From Limanda limanda (taxonomy: Eukaryota > Chordata > Actinopteri > Pleuronectiformes > Pleuronectidae), in contig NC_083654.1 in the NCBI RefSeq assembly GCF_963576545.1, forward strand, positions 18,853,699 to 18,917,698: DNA of 64,000 nt. Direction: 5' to 3'. Made by a program: the position numbers and the translations under genes. The notes beneath the pieces are model-generated. The model worked only from the letters and a program-made list of their open reading frames with translations. It was not told the origin of the DNA and ran no database searches. Below, piece by piece: positions 35,791-48,720 of this stretch; position 1 is the stretch's first letter, and every line of letters begins with the position of its first letter.

Positions 35791-38765
35791 ACCAGCTTCC
35801 TGATAAACAGCCATTTGCTGGTATTCATCTGAGACTCTGACTGTGACGGCTCCGCGAGCGGCTCCACATGAGCTCCAGACAGGTTCCTCATTTGTCTCCA
35901 GGGTGAATTCCTACAGCAGCAAACTAATTATTAACATTATATTTACTAAACCATGAAAACTGGTTCAACCAGAAACTATACATGTACTTTAAAACTGTTA
36001 CTATGGATTTTTAAATAGTTTTATTTCTGATAGTATAACAGATATGTGTTTATAGATGATTGTGATGCAGTAAATTACAACATCACTACTTAGGGCTTGT
36101 TTTATATCGATACTACAGATATACTGCATGAAGTTTATTTAATATTTCTGGGATTGAGATGTTAATGGATGAATCACGTCAGCTCCAAAATCATTATTCA
36201 AATTGAAAGTCAATAGATCGATAGTTACACGTTGACCTAAGCGTGACTTCTTCTCCGAGGTTTTGGCTCATGTTCCTAACGGGTGTGACGGGTCTGATCT
36301 CCCTCTCTCCTGAGCTCCACCTCGTCTATGGGACCCCGACTCCCTATGTGATCCCCCCCCAGGGGGTCCTGCAACAGCCCTGCATTTATGAGGGCAATTT
36401 GGGACGCCATTCAGCACGCCGTGACCTTCCCTGCAGGATCATGACCTGGGGACAGGGAGGGGGGGCAGCGTGACCACGGGATCCACCTCTGCCGCCATGA
36501 AGAATCTCCAAATTTCTATTCTTCCAGATATAAAACCTAATGTCGGACCACTGGAAACAGACACACGAGGGCGGCAGTCACGCCTCCGCTCCCTTTAAAC
36601 CCCACTGAGGGTGAAAGGCCACACATCCTGCACCGTGGTTCCATTTATTAAACAAAGATATTCCCTATCAGAAATAAGGTCTTATTTAATCCTGAATATA
36701 AACTTGTGCCTGCAGATGGTAAAACATCTGACAGCTGCACCCCCTGAATCTGCAGGTGGTGCAGTCGCTGGTAGCAGGTGTGACCCAGAAGTCTTTATTA
36801 TCTGTCACCATTTGACATTAGAAGTGTACACAGATAGTAGGAGTGGAGCTGCTTATCACCGCCGAGCTGGATGTTTGGGTCTGGATTCAAACGAAAGTGG
36901 TCATCTCTCTTGTTTGGGTGCTGGAATAAAGTTCAAAAATAATCGTCTGGCATCACCTAATGTACCCAAACAAAAAAAACAACAAATACCAAAACTCTTT
37001 TTGAAGGATGTTCAAAATAAAAAGTGGCTTCTTGTCAGCTTGTAAACACTGAGCAGCCTGTACCATAATAACGAACTTGACTTGGAAACATTCTGGTTGA
37101 AGAGTTATCAACTCAAAACAAAACAAGCACAACATAGATTTGTAAAATTATGCAGTTTAAATAAGAGAAAATTAAGTTTGACTCTCCAATAGCGCCCCCG
37201 TGAGGCAGCAGTCTTAAGTATGACCCATGATATAAAGCTGTGTCCCGGTTTATTAATATATAATTAACAGGTTTACTCTTAAAGCAGATTGTTCAAGTCG
37301 CAAAATACAAGAAATCAAAGATGTGATAGAAAATGTGAGACGAGGAAATGTGCAACTGCAAAACTAACTTTTTCCTCGAACTCTTTCTCACAACCTTGGG
37401 ACAGGAATTTTCTGAGACGGATGATTTGACCTTGAGGAAAATAATAAAAGACAATGCTCCGAATAAATCTAAAATGAATAATCTGATCATCTGAGAGGAT
37501 CTTTGATGTTTCTTGTGTTATAACACTTAAATTAAATCAAGCTGCAGTATAGATATCAGATGTTAAATATCAGATATCATAGATATATCCTCAAAATATT
37601 CCTGATTATTTGTATCAAGATCCGTGAATTATTCCCTTGAAAATCAATGAAAATGTCAAAAAACAACAGATTTCTTTCTTGTTTTCGTGGAAATCAGCTC
37701 AAACAAGCAAACAAACAAACAAACAAACAAAAAGACGTATTTGAAAACGTTGCCTCCTTAGTGGATGTTTTCATCTAGTGGAAAAGTTGAGTGACACCAG
37801 CCTTTGTCTTCCTCACAGTCACTTTACTATGAGACACCAACAAAGATCTGTTGAGGCTCATCTTACAGTATTATTTTCCATCAGTGGGACTCTGACAAAC
37901 TTCTGCTGCATGACTTTGCGTTGTCTCCGCTAATTTCAGGCTTAAGGTGTCTTATTATAGCACGGAGCTTCCTTTTGTCTGCACGAATTAAAAATGATTA
38001 GCAGGAAGATGCTTTTTGTGTCACGTGACATGAAAGAAGCCGAATGCCCACACACTTCTCATGGAGAGGAGCCGCCCAGCTCGTTCTGCTGGTTGTTAAT
38101 AATCCCTCGGCTGACGCGCTGCACATCCTCATCTGTGCTCGGCTCTGAAATCATTTTATCAGGAGCTCAGATGTTATATCGCTGACACTGTTGACAAATT
38201 ACCTGCATATGTCAATACGTTGCTTTGCTTCAAGACTCTTACACAAACTGAGCAGAATAAATAGGCTGGTTTTCTCCTGAATCGTTCTTTTTTATCTCCT
38301 TGGCTTCTCTGTGCTCGTCTGCTCGGCTCTATAGGTTCCTAACTGCGCCGTATAAATCCTAAAAAGACTTTATGGTTCCCACTTTGACCTTCTGGTTTCA
38401 AACCACACAGCGTCGGACCACCAGCGACGACGGAGGGAAGACACTGAGCAGAAGAATTGTTCGATCACAACAATGAGAAGACGAGACAAACGTTTCCTGA
38501 ATCGATTACAGCAGAGAAACACTGGAGTTTCACATGATTATCTCAATTCAAGTGGAGAAACATAAAGGACTAATGGAGGTGGATCTCAGTCGGCTGCTGC
38601 CGCGCCTCGAAGCTAAATGCAGACATGCAAATGTGAAGGTACAAACTGTACAGGAGACGATTGTTATTCTGACTCTGCACTTATTCAAACACCCACTTCA
38701 TTATCTGAGCTCTCGGTCGCACAAACCTTTAAAACCGAGAGCATCTCCTTCAAAAATTAAATTCT
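35789..38765. other. Intergenic, no gene seen
   Basis: About 3 kb. There is a GC-richer patch at 36230-36480 without exon features, a CTCF-like motif at 37191-37208, a short family A piece at 37600-37640 and a CAAA run at 37700-37730. Confidence 0.5.
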
Positions 38766-39118
38766 CATAATAATAATAATAATTCATTTTATTTGTAAGG
38801 CACTCTTCATCCGAGGATCTCAGAGTGCCACTAGTACATAGTTAAAATCAAAGTCCTAAAAACTCAACTCAAAGTAAAAATGCCTTCTTGAATAAAAAGG
38901 TTTTTAGGCCAGTCTTAAAAGAGTCCAGGATCTGTGTTGCCCTCAGGTGGTCATGGAGACCATTCCATAGGCGGGGCGCTGCTGAGCAAAAGGCCCGGTC
39001 GCCCATGGTGCGGAGCTTGGTGTTGGGAACCCGAAGGAGCGAGCTACTTGTAGATCTGAGGGTGCGGATGGAGGTTTGGGGAGTGATGAGTTCTTGTAGG
39101 TAGTGAGGTGCATCATAG
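38766..39118 (-). mobile_element. Non-LTR retroelement 3'-end-like repeat
   Basis: Starts with AATAATAAT and CATTTTATTTGTAAGGCAC, then TTTTTAGGCCAGTCTTAAAA, GAGACCATTCCATAGGCGG and CCCGGTCGCCCATGGTGC. This ordered set of phrases is typical of a fish LINE-type 3' region on the minus strand. The frame is broken and no functional protein remains. Confidence 0.65.
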
Positions 39119-39135
39119 AAATGCTAACTTTAAAG

Positions 39136-39284
39136 ATAATAAATGCATTTAAATATGTCTCTGAGTTTTTAAAGGCTCTGATATGACGCTGTCAGAAACA
39201 TTGCAACAGACATGGTACGTGCAGCTCCACATCTGAACGTTTATCCTCCTGTCAGGTATGTGACCACTAATGACTGCTGGTTAC
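39136..39284 (+). repeat. Local three-copy repeat, copy 1
   Basis: Begins ATGCATTTAAATATGTCTCT (from 39143) and ends with a 22-base core at 39263-39284 containing CTAATGACTGCTGGTTAC. The core recurs exactly at 40233-40254. Confidence 0.8.
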
Positions 39285-39618
39285 ATCCCATGGACACGCC
39301 ACGATTATTATTACGACTGAGTTATTTCATTATGCTTCACGACTCTGACGAAGACGGGTGGATGAATGCCATCTCATTGTCTTGATACTAATCAAAGGTT
39401 GAACAATCACTCAACAGTTGGAAACGCGATACGTTCAAATTAATAAAGTACGAATAAACATGTGGCCAGAAGTGTGTAGCAGCAGCAGCGGCTCGGACAC
39501 ATCAACTAAATACTCTACAATCCAGAGGCATAGTTAATGAATTGCATATATTATTATCATTATTATCATTATTTTAAAATTCATATAATTTTTGTGCATT
39601 TTGAGATCACGCATTTTT

Positions 39619-39726
39619 GAGATCACGTCACCAGAGACTTTGCAAAAGACAGCGTACGTGCTGCTCAACCATGCATCAACCTTCTGAAGCCTGTGAGGTA
39701 TGAAACCACTAATGACAGCTGGTTAC
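39619..39726 (+). repeat. Local three-copy repeat, copy 2
   Basis: Lacks the ATGCATTTAAATATG start but has TTGCAAAAGACAGCGTACGT, GAGGTATGAAACCAC and the core at 39705-39726 with one mismatch. Confidence 0.75.
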
Positions 39727-40102
39727 TATGCTTCATGTTAAATATTAATAAACTTTGAGGGAATAAGTGAACAACAACGGCAACAACATCTCATTTCCAG
39801 TTCAGGTCTGCACGTACCTCACCAAACTTTCAATCAATTATAATTTAGAAGAAGAACTTTATAGCACTTATCTAACCAAGGGACGAACGATTAATAGTTA
39901 ACTTATAATTGATATTAAACGAACAGGTAGCAGCTATGTGTTGGCTTCAGGGTTCACTGAGTCCGGCTGTCGGTCTTTACTTGCTAAATCACTGCAGCTC
40001 CTGTTCAGAGTTTAAGAAAGAAAACTGCAGCCAGCATCAGAACCGGTCAAACAGACCAGAAAGGCTCCTGCACCATCGATAGAAATAATCTGACTATCAA
40101 AG

Positions 40103-40254
40103 TAATATATGCATTTAAATATGTCTCTGTTTAAGTTTAAGAGCATTGACACTACACCTTCAGGACTAATGCTTCAGGAGATATTGCAGCAGACACTGAA
40201 CGTGCTGCTGAGGCACGAATCTGAACCATGTAACCACTAATGACTGCTGGTTAC
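40103..40254 (+). repeat. Local three-copy repeat, copy 3
   Basis: Has ATGCATTTAAATATGTCTCT, ATTGCAGCAGACACTGAACG and the exact 22-base core at 40233-40254. It has the same order and orientation as copy 1, 970 bases away. Confidence 0.8.
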
Positions 40255-43200
40255 GTCTTGTAGAAACTACTTGATTGTTATGTTTAACGACTCCGATAAA
40301 CACAAAATGCCACTTTCCTTTTTTTTGTGCCAATTTGGGGCTGAAGTGTAAATCCGCTCAACACTGAGCTCATGTCTGACAGAGTCTGACAGCAGATCTC
40401 TAAAGTGAGATCACTTCATAAAGTGGGAAGACAGAATAAAACATGACAGAACATGAGCAGCAACAAATACAGAGATTAATCTGTTCACTGTGTTAAACTG
40501 ATACGATTGATGACATGATGTTTGGCTTTTACTTAAAGTGAAACCAAGACAACTGCTCCAGGTTAGCAGATGGGACATGGACCCATCAAAACATGGTTTA
40601 TGTGTCTCTCTGTCATTTAAGTACTACATAACCCACAATCCTCAGGTGCTCTTGTCATGGAGAAGAGAAACAAATCAAAACTGTTTATTCAAAACACTTA
40701 TTTTTAGCCCTTCCTTTTCACATAACTGTGTTTTAAGCTCTTTGATTGGAGCAAACATTCAATTAACTGCAAAGAACATTGTGAAAACAAGCAGATATAG
40801 AGTCAAACAGTTATTGAAGCTGTAAAACTTATACTTGAAAATGAATGTGCCGTCTCCTTTTGAAACCAGGCACCCAAAACAGTTCCTTACCCTCAAACAC
40901 ACCATTTGTTATCAATGCAATACAATTTACTATATATATATATAACACCAGTACGGGTGTTTAAGAGAGTGAAAACATTGCTTTGAGTCTGTAGAACAGG
41001 AACCATGTTGTGCTGTCTGTCAGAGTGAGTGGAAGTGATAATGGTATTGTTGCACATTTATCAACGCTCCAGTGGTATTTGTTTAGCCGGGTGTTTCCTG
41101 TCTGCTGCTCCCGCTCGGTGTTGAGTTCTTAAAGCTGCCGTGCGGCTTTTATCTCCCCAGTAAAAAAAACACTTCATATCAACATTCTGGCCGCCGCGAT
41201 GCAGACATCCGGACGTATCCGTGTAAATTTCCCTTTCATGCTCACTTGCCAAAAGTCACAGGCGGGAGGATGCGACCCCTTGTTTTGTGTTTGCGTTGCA
41301 AAGTGAGGCTGAGGGATGGATTCCACTCTCGCTTGGTCTCTTGACTCGTTATCGGCGTCGGGGTCGGAGCTTCGCCGTGAGGCCGACGGCGGCGTGATGA
41401 AGAGGCCCCGCCTTCACAAGTGACAAAACATGGCATGATTTGTCTTGGCAGCTTGTTTGTTATTCTTAACAAGGCATTTGGGGACCGAGGGAGGAGGGAA
41501 GACATTCTAATGTTCCTTTGTAGGCTGCGGAATTAAAACAGCCACTTGTCAGATGCGAGTGGAAGGAATGTCTCGCCTCACCTGAGTGACTGCTGGGGGG
41601 GGGGGGGTGAAGGGAGGCTGACGGTGTGACGGAGGCTGCAGAGGAAGACTGATGGTTAAGTGGAAGAGCTTAAGACCCTTAATGTCACTGTACCTTCTCA
41701 TATCTGTCGCCTCCGGGCTGCAACTGTCTCACATTTTTTCCTTCCTTATAACATTCTTGTTGTTTTAACCTAAATAACTGGAGCCCAGTGATGAATAAGG
41801 ACGTTTTTCAACACTATAAGAAATATGTCAGTTTAAAAAGATGGATGATATCTGTTCTCAATCTTAATTATGAAGCTCTGATTGATCGACTACTGTTCAA
41901 ACCAAGGAAATACCAGACCAATCTACATCTCTTCACAATTCAGAGGTTTTTAGTTTTTCACGAATATACGTTTAAATCCAAAATTCACCATCTGTTAGCT
42001 CCGTTTTTGGGCTCCACCATCTAAATGATTCATTACTTTCACCTGCAGTTGTCTGTGTGAGCAAGCAGCATGTAGAGAGTCTAGCTGAGCTCAGATTTGC
42101 TGCTGTGTCTGGAATCAGCTGCAGAATGTGAACCAAACAAAGCATTTTTGTGCCGTAACAACCAAAACAATGAGCTGAAAAACAATAAAATGCTCTGTAG
42201 AACCTGCAGGGGCTCTTTCATGTAGTGGTCACACAGTTTCTGGATCAGTTGTTAATAAATAAAGTATTGATCAAGCCACTTTAACAATAGATGCAACATA
42301 TACTGACACGCTCAAGGAGGAAATGCTTGCAGTATTAATGTGGCACTTAAATGATCTTGAATTTAATTCTTACCTTATTTATCAACTTCTTATTAAAGTA
42401 CAAGTTTTAAAGCTTTACAATCAATGGATCTCTATAGAGCACAGAAAAATAAAGTATATCAAAGTTTGGACACAGAAAACAAGTGTTGTTTTTGGTCCAT
42501 ATCTGCAATTTATACAAAACACAAAGATAAGTAGATTTGAGACTTTTCTTATCTTACTTGTTATTAACTGTAGTGTCACCAAAGTTGCATTATACTGTAA
42601 AGCACCATTAAGAAAACATCGTCTGCACTTGCTCCCCTTTACAAACTGGACAGAACTGGATTCCTCTGCACAGGAACCAAGTTGAACCCAATTTCTCAGC
42701 CTGGACAAAACTATTGTGCTGGACGCTTGTTGGTCACTGAACCTGAAATGAGCACGCTCTCTCCTGAAAGGCCAGAGGAAGACAAGAGTCAGGGACAAAG
42801 GGCTGAAAGGAAGACAGGAATGAGGCGAACAACAGGAGAAGAAGAATCAAAAAAAAGGAAGTGTCCAGGAAGGTTAGAGTGCAAAGTGTCAGCATGAGGT
42901 GAAGCCGGAGGGAGCTTCTTCTCCACGCCGCTGATAACCAGTGGATTTACAGTAAGAGGCAAACACGCTGTGGTGTGATTTTAACACCACAGCTAATTGC
43001 CTCTCTCCCCGGCTGTGGCCACATCCCGCCAGTATCTTGTTTTTATTTCAACACATTAGGTCATGGAGATGTTATCGCCCGCCTACGGCAAAAAAAACAG
43101 GGTGAAGTCACACCTGATCGTGAGATAAATGGCTTAAAAATACCTGGAGTCCTCAGAACTCGTCATAAATGTGCGAATAGACAAAGAAGAGATCCAGATT

Positions 43201-43792
43201 ATTATCGGGCGAAGCTGTTATTCTCTCTAACGGCTGTACTTCATTGAGAGACGCCAACGGGAAAACACGTTTAAAATAAACACAACGCTTCATGCCAAAC
43301 GACTTCACTTTATTACTGTAAAAACCACAACACACATGTTTGTGTAGCTTCTCTCTTTCCAGCTCACTGGGTTTGTTGAATAGGAGCTGGTGCAATGTTT
43401 GTTCAATGTGAGAACAGAATGTTGCTTACATCATGTTTAGTTGATTATACACCAGGTAGTTTAATACAGAGCACGAATTCAACAGGAACTCAGCTTTAAA
43501 AGGAATAATCTTTTGTGTTTTCACATATTCTGTTTTCACAACAAAGATGAACAGGAATAAATGCAGGTCTTCAAGAAATATTCATGCTCACAGAGATATG
43601 ATATTTTTCACCCGACAGCGTCAGTGTGTCTGCTTGTTATTGTTGGACGGCAGATCCCTGTTGACACCTGCTGGCTTAATAACTCCAGAAGACTCTGTTT
43701 AGAGAGTTGTTAGTTTTCATTCCTATGCAGGCAGATCCTTACAAACAGCGTTATCCACATTCTTCATCTCGGCCTGATGCTGGTGTCACTGC
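40255..43792. other. Intergenic, no gene seen
   Basis: About 3.5 kb. 41040-41640 is GC-richer, with several GGAATG/CATTC words near 41500-41580 and a G run at about 41594-41607. It is a weak candidate for conserved non-coding sequence. A 120-codon frame at 42323-42685 has no recognisable protein. Confidence 0.5.
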
Positions 43793-43930
43793 TCCTCCTC
43801 ACCCTCCTCACCTTCCTCACCCTCCTCACCCTCCTCACCCTCCTCACCTTCCTCACCTTCCTCACCCTCCTCACCCTCCTCACCTTCCTCACCCTTCTCA
43901 CCCTCCTCACCCTCCTCACCCTCCTCACCC
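43793..43930 (+). repeat. 9-bp minisatellite (CCTCCTCAC)n
   Basis: About 15 tandem units of CCTCCTCAC, with CTTCCTCAC and CCTTCTCAC variants mixed between perfect ones. Because the unit is three codons long it leaves open frames (His-Pro-Pro type), which are not genes. Confidence 0.93.
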
Positions 43931-46496
43931 TTGTCTCACTAAGGCAATAAACTCCAGAGAGACCTGGTTAAGCATGAGATATTTTTGGCAAAACACCGGT
44001 GACACCACTAAGACTCTTTCATTTTTCTGTCATTTTGACGAATGAGGCTGTGAAATTTGAATTTAAGAAGGAGATTGTCCAGGTTGGACGTGTTCATAAC
44101 AACAGGAAAATGTACCGAACTTGAAGGTGTGAGTTGGCGTGTGGATAGAACGTGGAGGTGGCAGGACATGACCATTAAATTACACCTCTTGAATTTCGTT
44201 GTCTTTCCAAGTTGACACCTTCGCCTATGGCTGAGATATTTGTTTTCTTTCAGCTTTGCGTTGCAATATCGTTTAATATTCAGAATAGTTTTACAGATGA
44301 TGCATCTTTGAGGGGATGGAGAAAAGAAGAAGAACAGAGACACCATCAAACGTATGCAGATTTATTTTTCCACAGTGATCAGCGTGGCTAAAGGCCTGCA
44401 GCGGCTCTCTGGTGACACGGAGGTCAGTTCAAATATGAGGAAACGCCCCCTTTTCCCGGACTATAACGCTAATCCCAGCGCCACGAGCCTGCAGCTCCCG
44501 GCGCCGCCTGACAGATACACACCTCAGAACCCTCCATTACCTCGCCGCCACAGGCCACGGGCGTCGACAGACAGCTTCTCACTGGGACGACCCTGTAGCT
44601 GGTGGTGGGTTCAGTGGGGTGTGGGTAGGTGGGGGGGGGGAGGCCGAAGCAGGCACCAGCGATGCCCAGAGGGAGTAGAGAGATGACTGACACCTCTAAG
44701 CTTCTGACCTGTTTAACCCTGGTATGTTACGTCTCTGACAAGAATAACAAATGTTTCAATTTCACAAAGCAGATTTACAGAATAACACGATTCAGAAAAT
44801 GATAAATAAAGTGACTTCAGTTCAGTTGTCTTGGATGAAACAGGGAGAGGAAGAGGATGAGAGAGAGAGAGAGAGGAGCTGCAGGTGGCACCAGGCTCAT
44901 CTCCCACCTCACAGTTAGCAGCATCTTCCTCATCCGTCCTCTGTCCCTCGTCCTCGTGGATCCCAGGTTGTTTGTCCTCTCGCCTGCTCCAGACCTCCCT
45001 GCAGCTCCGTGGAGCTTCCATGCACTGGCGTGTTCAGGTTGAGTGAAGTCAGCTGACAATCTCAGATAGAATCAGAACAGAATTACTTGCTTGAACATTT
45101 AATGCTTAAGCTTCGGTGCCAGAATCCCTCCTCGGGAACGCTTTCCCCAAAGCAGGCGGATGTAATGACTGAGCTGTTTTCTATATTTGAGATATCCACT
45201 TCGCAGGTGGCGTCTGGGAGAGCTGAACACAAGACAGACACACAAGGGGGGGGGGGAGGTAGTGCATGTGAAGCCTGACATGACTGAGAAGTCGCACTAC
45301 TTAGACTTGCGTGACACCAGGGGCGCCACAGTCCCCTCAGGGAAGATTACATGTACATTAACTATGCTTGCAGGCACCTGCTAAGGATTTTGGAAAAATA
45401 AATTCCTCATATTCATGTTCTGCGTGCTCCGCCGTGACCCCACAGTTCACACACGAGCATTCCTGAGGTACTGGAGGGAGGTAAGATCATTTCTTTCCAG
45501 CTACACTAATGAAACAAGCGGCAGCTTTTGTCCTGCACACATTCCTCCGACACATGGAGCAGATTTGGGTAACGACGTCCTGACAGCTGATATTTCACTG
45601 AGGATGTTTGCAGCCAGAGGCGAGGGTTGCACATGAGGCAGGTAGACACACAGGCAACATCTGCACAGCGGTCTGTGGTGGGGCGAGATTAGATCGAAGG
45701 AATCATCATGCGAACCCGACACAGATCGGCTCTTTTGTAAAGCAAGAGACAAACGAGCTGCGAGAAGGAGCAGTTACTCACTTTGTGCCCAGGAGCTAAA
45801 CCTGAGCCAGTTTCCTGCAGAGAGTGAAGACTCACAACCTGCGACAAAGACGCACAAACAGAATCACACAGGGATTGGTGCATTTGATAAACTGGCATCC
45901 TCGCACAATGCATGCTGGGATATGCTTCATCCCCTGTGACCCTGCAGACGATAAGCAGAGAGAGAATGAAAGCAACTTTTATTAAAAACTAAAAAACATC
46001 AAGACCACGATGTTTAAAATAAATTAACAAAAAACTAACTTTTCCCTTTCTGTGCTACAAAAAACCATCTCAGAGTTAGTACATGTTAAATAGTTTAGAG
46101 AAAGTTTTTACGATCTTTGTCAATAGAATTTACCGTCTAAGACACTCAAACTTTATTACCTTCAAAGGAAATTTTACTGTTTAGAATGTTACTGTGACAG
46201 TTGTCTTTAAACTTTACTGCATAATTATGGTTTTATCTGCTTTAAAAGGGAATTTGTTTCTGTTTTACATTTTATTTTACGAGTCCAGTCAATCATCTAC
46301 TCCCTAAAAAGTCTCTGTGAATGTTTGACCTGACGACTGCTGTCCCGAGGCAGCGGGGAACCATCGACCAACACGAGAGTTATAAGTCTGAAGTGTTGAA
46401 GATGCACTATTCATATAGAAACATGCTCCTGAATTGGCAGGTGAACTTGAACTTGTGACAGAAACTAGACTTGAGAAAAACTTCTTTGACGTTAAG
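43931..46496. other. Intergenic, no gene seen
   Basis: About 2.6 kb of mixed sequence with short G runs near 44630 and 45246. No exon or named repeat is supported. Confidence 0.5.
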
Positions 46497-46600
46497 CTTG
46501 GCCCATGTCCCATCCACTAACATGGATGAGGCAGGTTTATGACCAATACAGCCACCAGGGGGCGATGAAGATGCTCTGGCTTCACAATGAGCAATAGATT
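46497..46600. repeat. Dispersed repeat family B fragment with CTCF-like core
   Basis: Contains CAGGTTTATGACCAATACAG and CCACCAGGGGGCGATGA (from 46552). Related words occur at 49675-49760 and 49862-49990. I associate it with a common teleost repeat that ends in a TTTACAGTCTATGG-type phrase. Confidence 0.6.
46552..46564 (+). promoter_or_regulatory. CTCF-like motif inside repeat family B
   Basis: CCACCAGGGGGCG on the + strand is a near-ideal CTCF core. It is carried by a dispersed repeat and so may be passive. Confidence 0.4.
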
Positions 46601-46671
46601 TTTGAAAATACAGCCCAATAATCAAGTTGCACTGACTGCTTTTTATAGGATAGCATGTTTGAAATTTGAAG

Positions 46672-46672
<1 letters not shown>

Positions 46673-46731
<59 letters not shown>
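46673..46731. repeat. (CA)n microsatellite
   Basis: About 29 CA units. Confidence 0.95.
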
Positions 46732-46733
<2 letters not shown>

Positions 46734-46834
46734 CCCATCATATGCAACAGTGTCAGATATGATCACAACCGATATGTTGAATTACAGCGGTTAAATTATT
46801 CAGTATTACAACGATATAAAGTCTGATTTGTAAA

Positions 46835-46867
<33 letters not shown>

Positions 46868-46892
46868 TCTCTCTCCCTCTCTCTCTCTCTCT
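46835..46892. repeat. (CT)n microsatellite
   Basis: About 29 CT units with two small interruptions (CTGTCT and CTCCCT), only about 100 bases from the preceding CA tract. Confidence 0.93.
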
Positions 46893-48630
46893 AGACGGTC
46901 ACTTTGATTTTTCGGGGGTGCCGCTCGCTGACATGTTCACGGGGATCACGTAGCATGGCTGAGCGGTCAGATCCCTGTTTGTTTAGGGTTGGTGGATCTG
47001 TGTGTAGCTGCAGGAGGCCTCCGCTCACTGTCGGGGCCAAACCGGAGAGGCCCCACCTGGAAGTACTTGTCAGAGGTCAGAGGTCAACGCTATTGAACCT
47101 GAGTGACAACGTCTGTATGTAAACAAAACACATGGCGTGTAATAAGAGAAATGTTGGGTTCGCAGGAACAAAGGGAAACTTCTCTTGTCACATTATTCTG
47201 GGACTTCTCTAAAATATCTTCAGTATAATACAACACTTTCTTTTTATTTACTTTAATTAATGGTATACTTTGCACATATCTTTTTTGTGTGTATTTTAAT
47301 AGCTTTAACATATCGGAAGTTTTATAAACCTTATACCTTAACAAGTGTATGGTTCATGAAATAATATTTGCTAATCAAACACAATACAAATGTGATTTTA
47401 TTAAGGAACTGAGATACAGATCATTATCTGAACAGTATAGGTCATCAACCCCACCTCCTCCATGTTATCAGATGGAACAATGGAGCAAACTAAAATGTTT
47501 CCATAGTCCTCCAAAAGAGAAATAGGATGATATACGAGACCCGGTAGCATTCGTGGAACTTTGATGAAGCCAAGTCTGCTTTGAACTTGGGAAGCTGACG
47601 GATTATTTGTTGATAAAAACTGGAAGATCAATGTTCTTTACTTGACCTGAACCAAGAAATGTATATCAGCTCCAAACCAAACGTCTTCTTTTCTCTTTGA
47701 ACCTTCGACCTTGATGAAACCAAATACTTTCTCACAATAGCAGGAAGCATCAAAAAGCTTTAATATCAGGAGAGGAAATCTCTGCTCAGGTTGTTTATCA
47801 CGAAGGTACGAGCAGAGGAGTGACAGGTACAGGAAGGTTTCCACCGGGGAGACTCCCTCACATCAGCAGAGAAGAATAGGTGTCACTTTGTTCAGTCGCT
47901 CTGTTTTCAGGATACCGGCTTAAAAAGTCCAAACTGCAGAACGATGCCAGCTACCGACAGAACAATGCGAAGCCGGAGGAGGTGCAGGAAAAACCACATG
48001 TAACCAGAAAACAATCAACAACAGCCCAGATTTCTTTCAACGCAACGACAACTCGTTCCCACAGAACCGGTCTGTGGTCGTGTGTTGCAAACGTCGAAGG
48101 TGACAAGACAAAAAAACCACTTTCCAACCACGAGGAGAATGAATCAGATACGAACTGTGTAAAGTTTACAGAGCGAGGAAAGAGGCTGCGCTGCTTTTGA
48201 AGGTCGTCAGTTGAAAATCTTGGAGACACTTGCATCAACAGCACTTTGACCCACAAAGAACATGAGTCCCGATTCGATCAAGGTCACGCATCCATCACGC
48301 GGAGTATTTAGTCTATTCAGCGATTGCTCCTCATAACATCCACGGGGGGGTTCACAGTCTTCATGTCTCTGCTTATCGAGGCATGCCACACATTCCAACC
48401 AGCGTGTGTGAAAGTGTGTGTGTTCCTGTGTGTGTGTATGTGTGTTTGTGTTTGCGTGTGCATGCTCTGACCTGAGCACAGACGTGAACCTAACATGTGA
48501 ATTCACCTCCTCAAAATTCCAAACACTTGTAACGGCCATGAGCCAAAACAAGGGGATGGTTTCCTGTTTTGTTCTTTGCCCCTTTTGAAAAAGGCGAGAC
48601 ACCCACCTTTCCACTAACCCACCATTCAGA
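46893..48630. other. Intergenic, no gene seen
   Basis: About 1.7 kb. A 106-codon frame at 47880-48200 has no recognised domain or exon context. A TG-rich stretch lies near 48405-48460. Confidence 0.5.
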
Positions 48631-48653
48631 CACACACACACACACACACTCAC

Positions 48654-48706
<53 letters not shown>

Positions 48707-48720
48707 CACACACACTCACA
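48631..48720. repeat. (CA)n microsatellite, interrupted
   Basis: About 90 bases of CA with TCACACACG-type interruptions. Confidence 0.93.

Noticed and set aside
35378..35891. Frames with poly Cys-Val or Thr-His
   Set aside because: Translation of a (CA)n microsatellite; the same applies at 6055, 21955, 46673, 48631 and 54483.
36230..36480. GC-rich patch considered as an exon
   Set aside because: No acceptor and donor pair surrounds a frame with recognisable protein; contains C and G runs instead.
42323..42798. Opposing frames of 120 and 125 codons
   Set aside because: No conserved motif on either strand; low-complexity, AT-rich.
43707..44045. 112-codon His/Pro/Leu-rich frame
   Set aside because: Generated by the 9-bp minisatellite, whose unit is a multiple of three.
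47880..48200. 106-codon frame, Lys/Asn/Thr-rich
   Set aside because: No domain recognised and overlapped by a similar length minus-strand frame; expected by chance in 64 kb.
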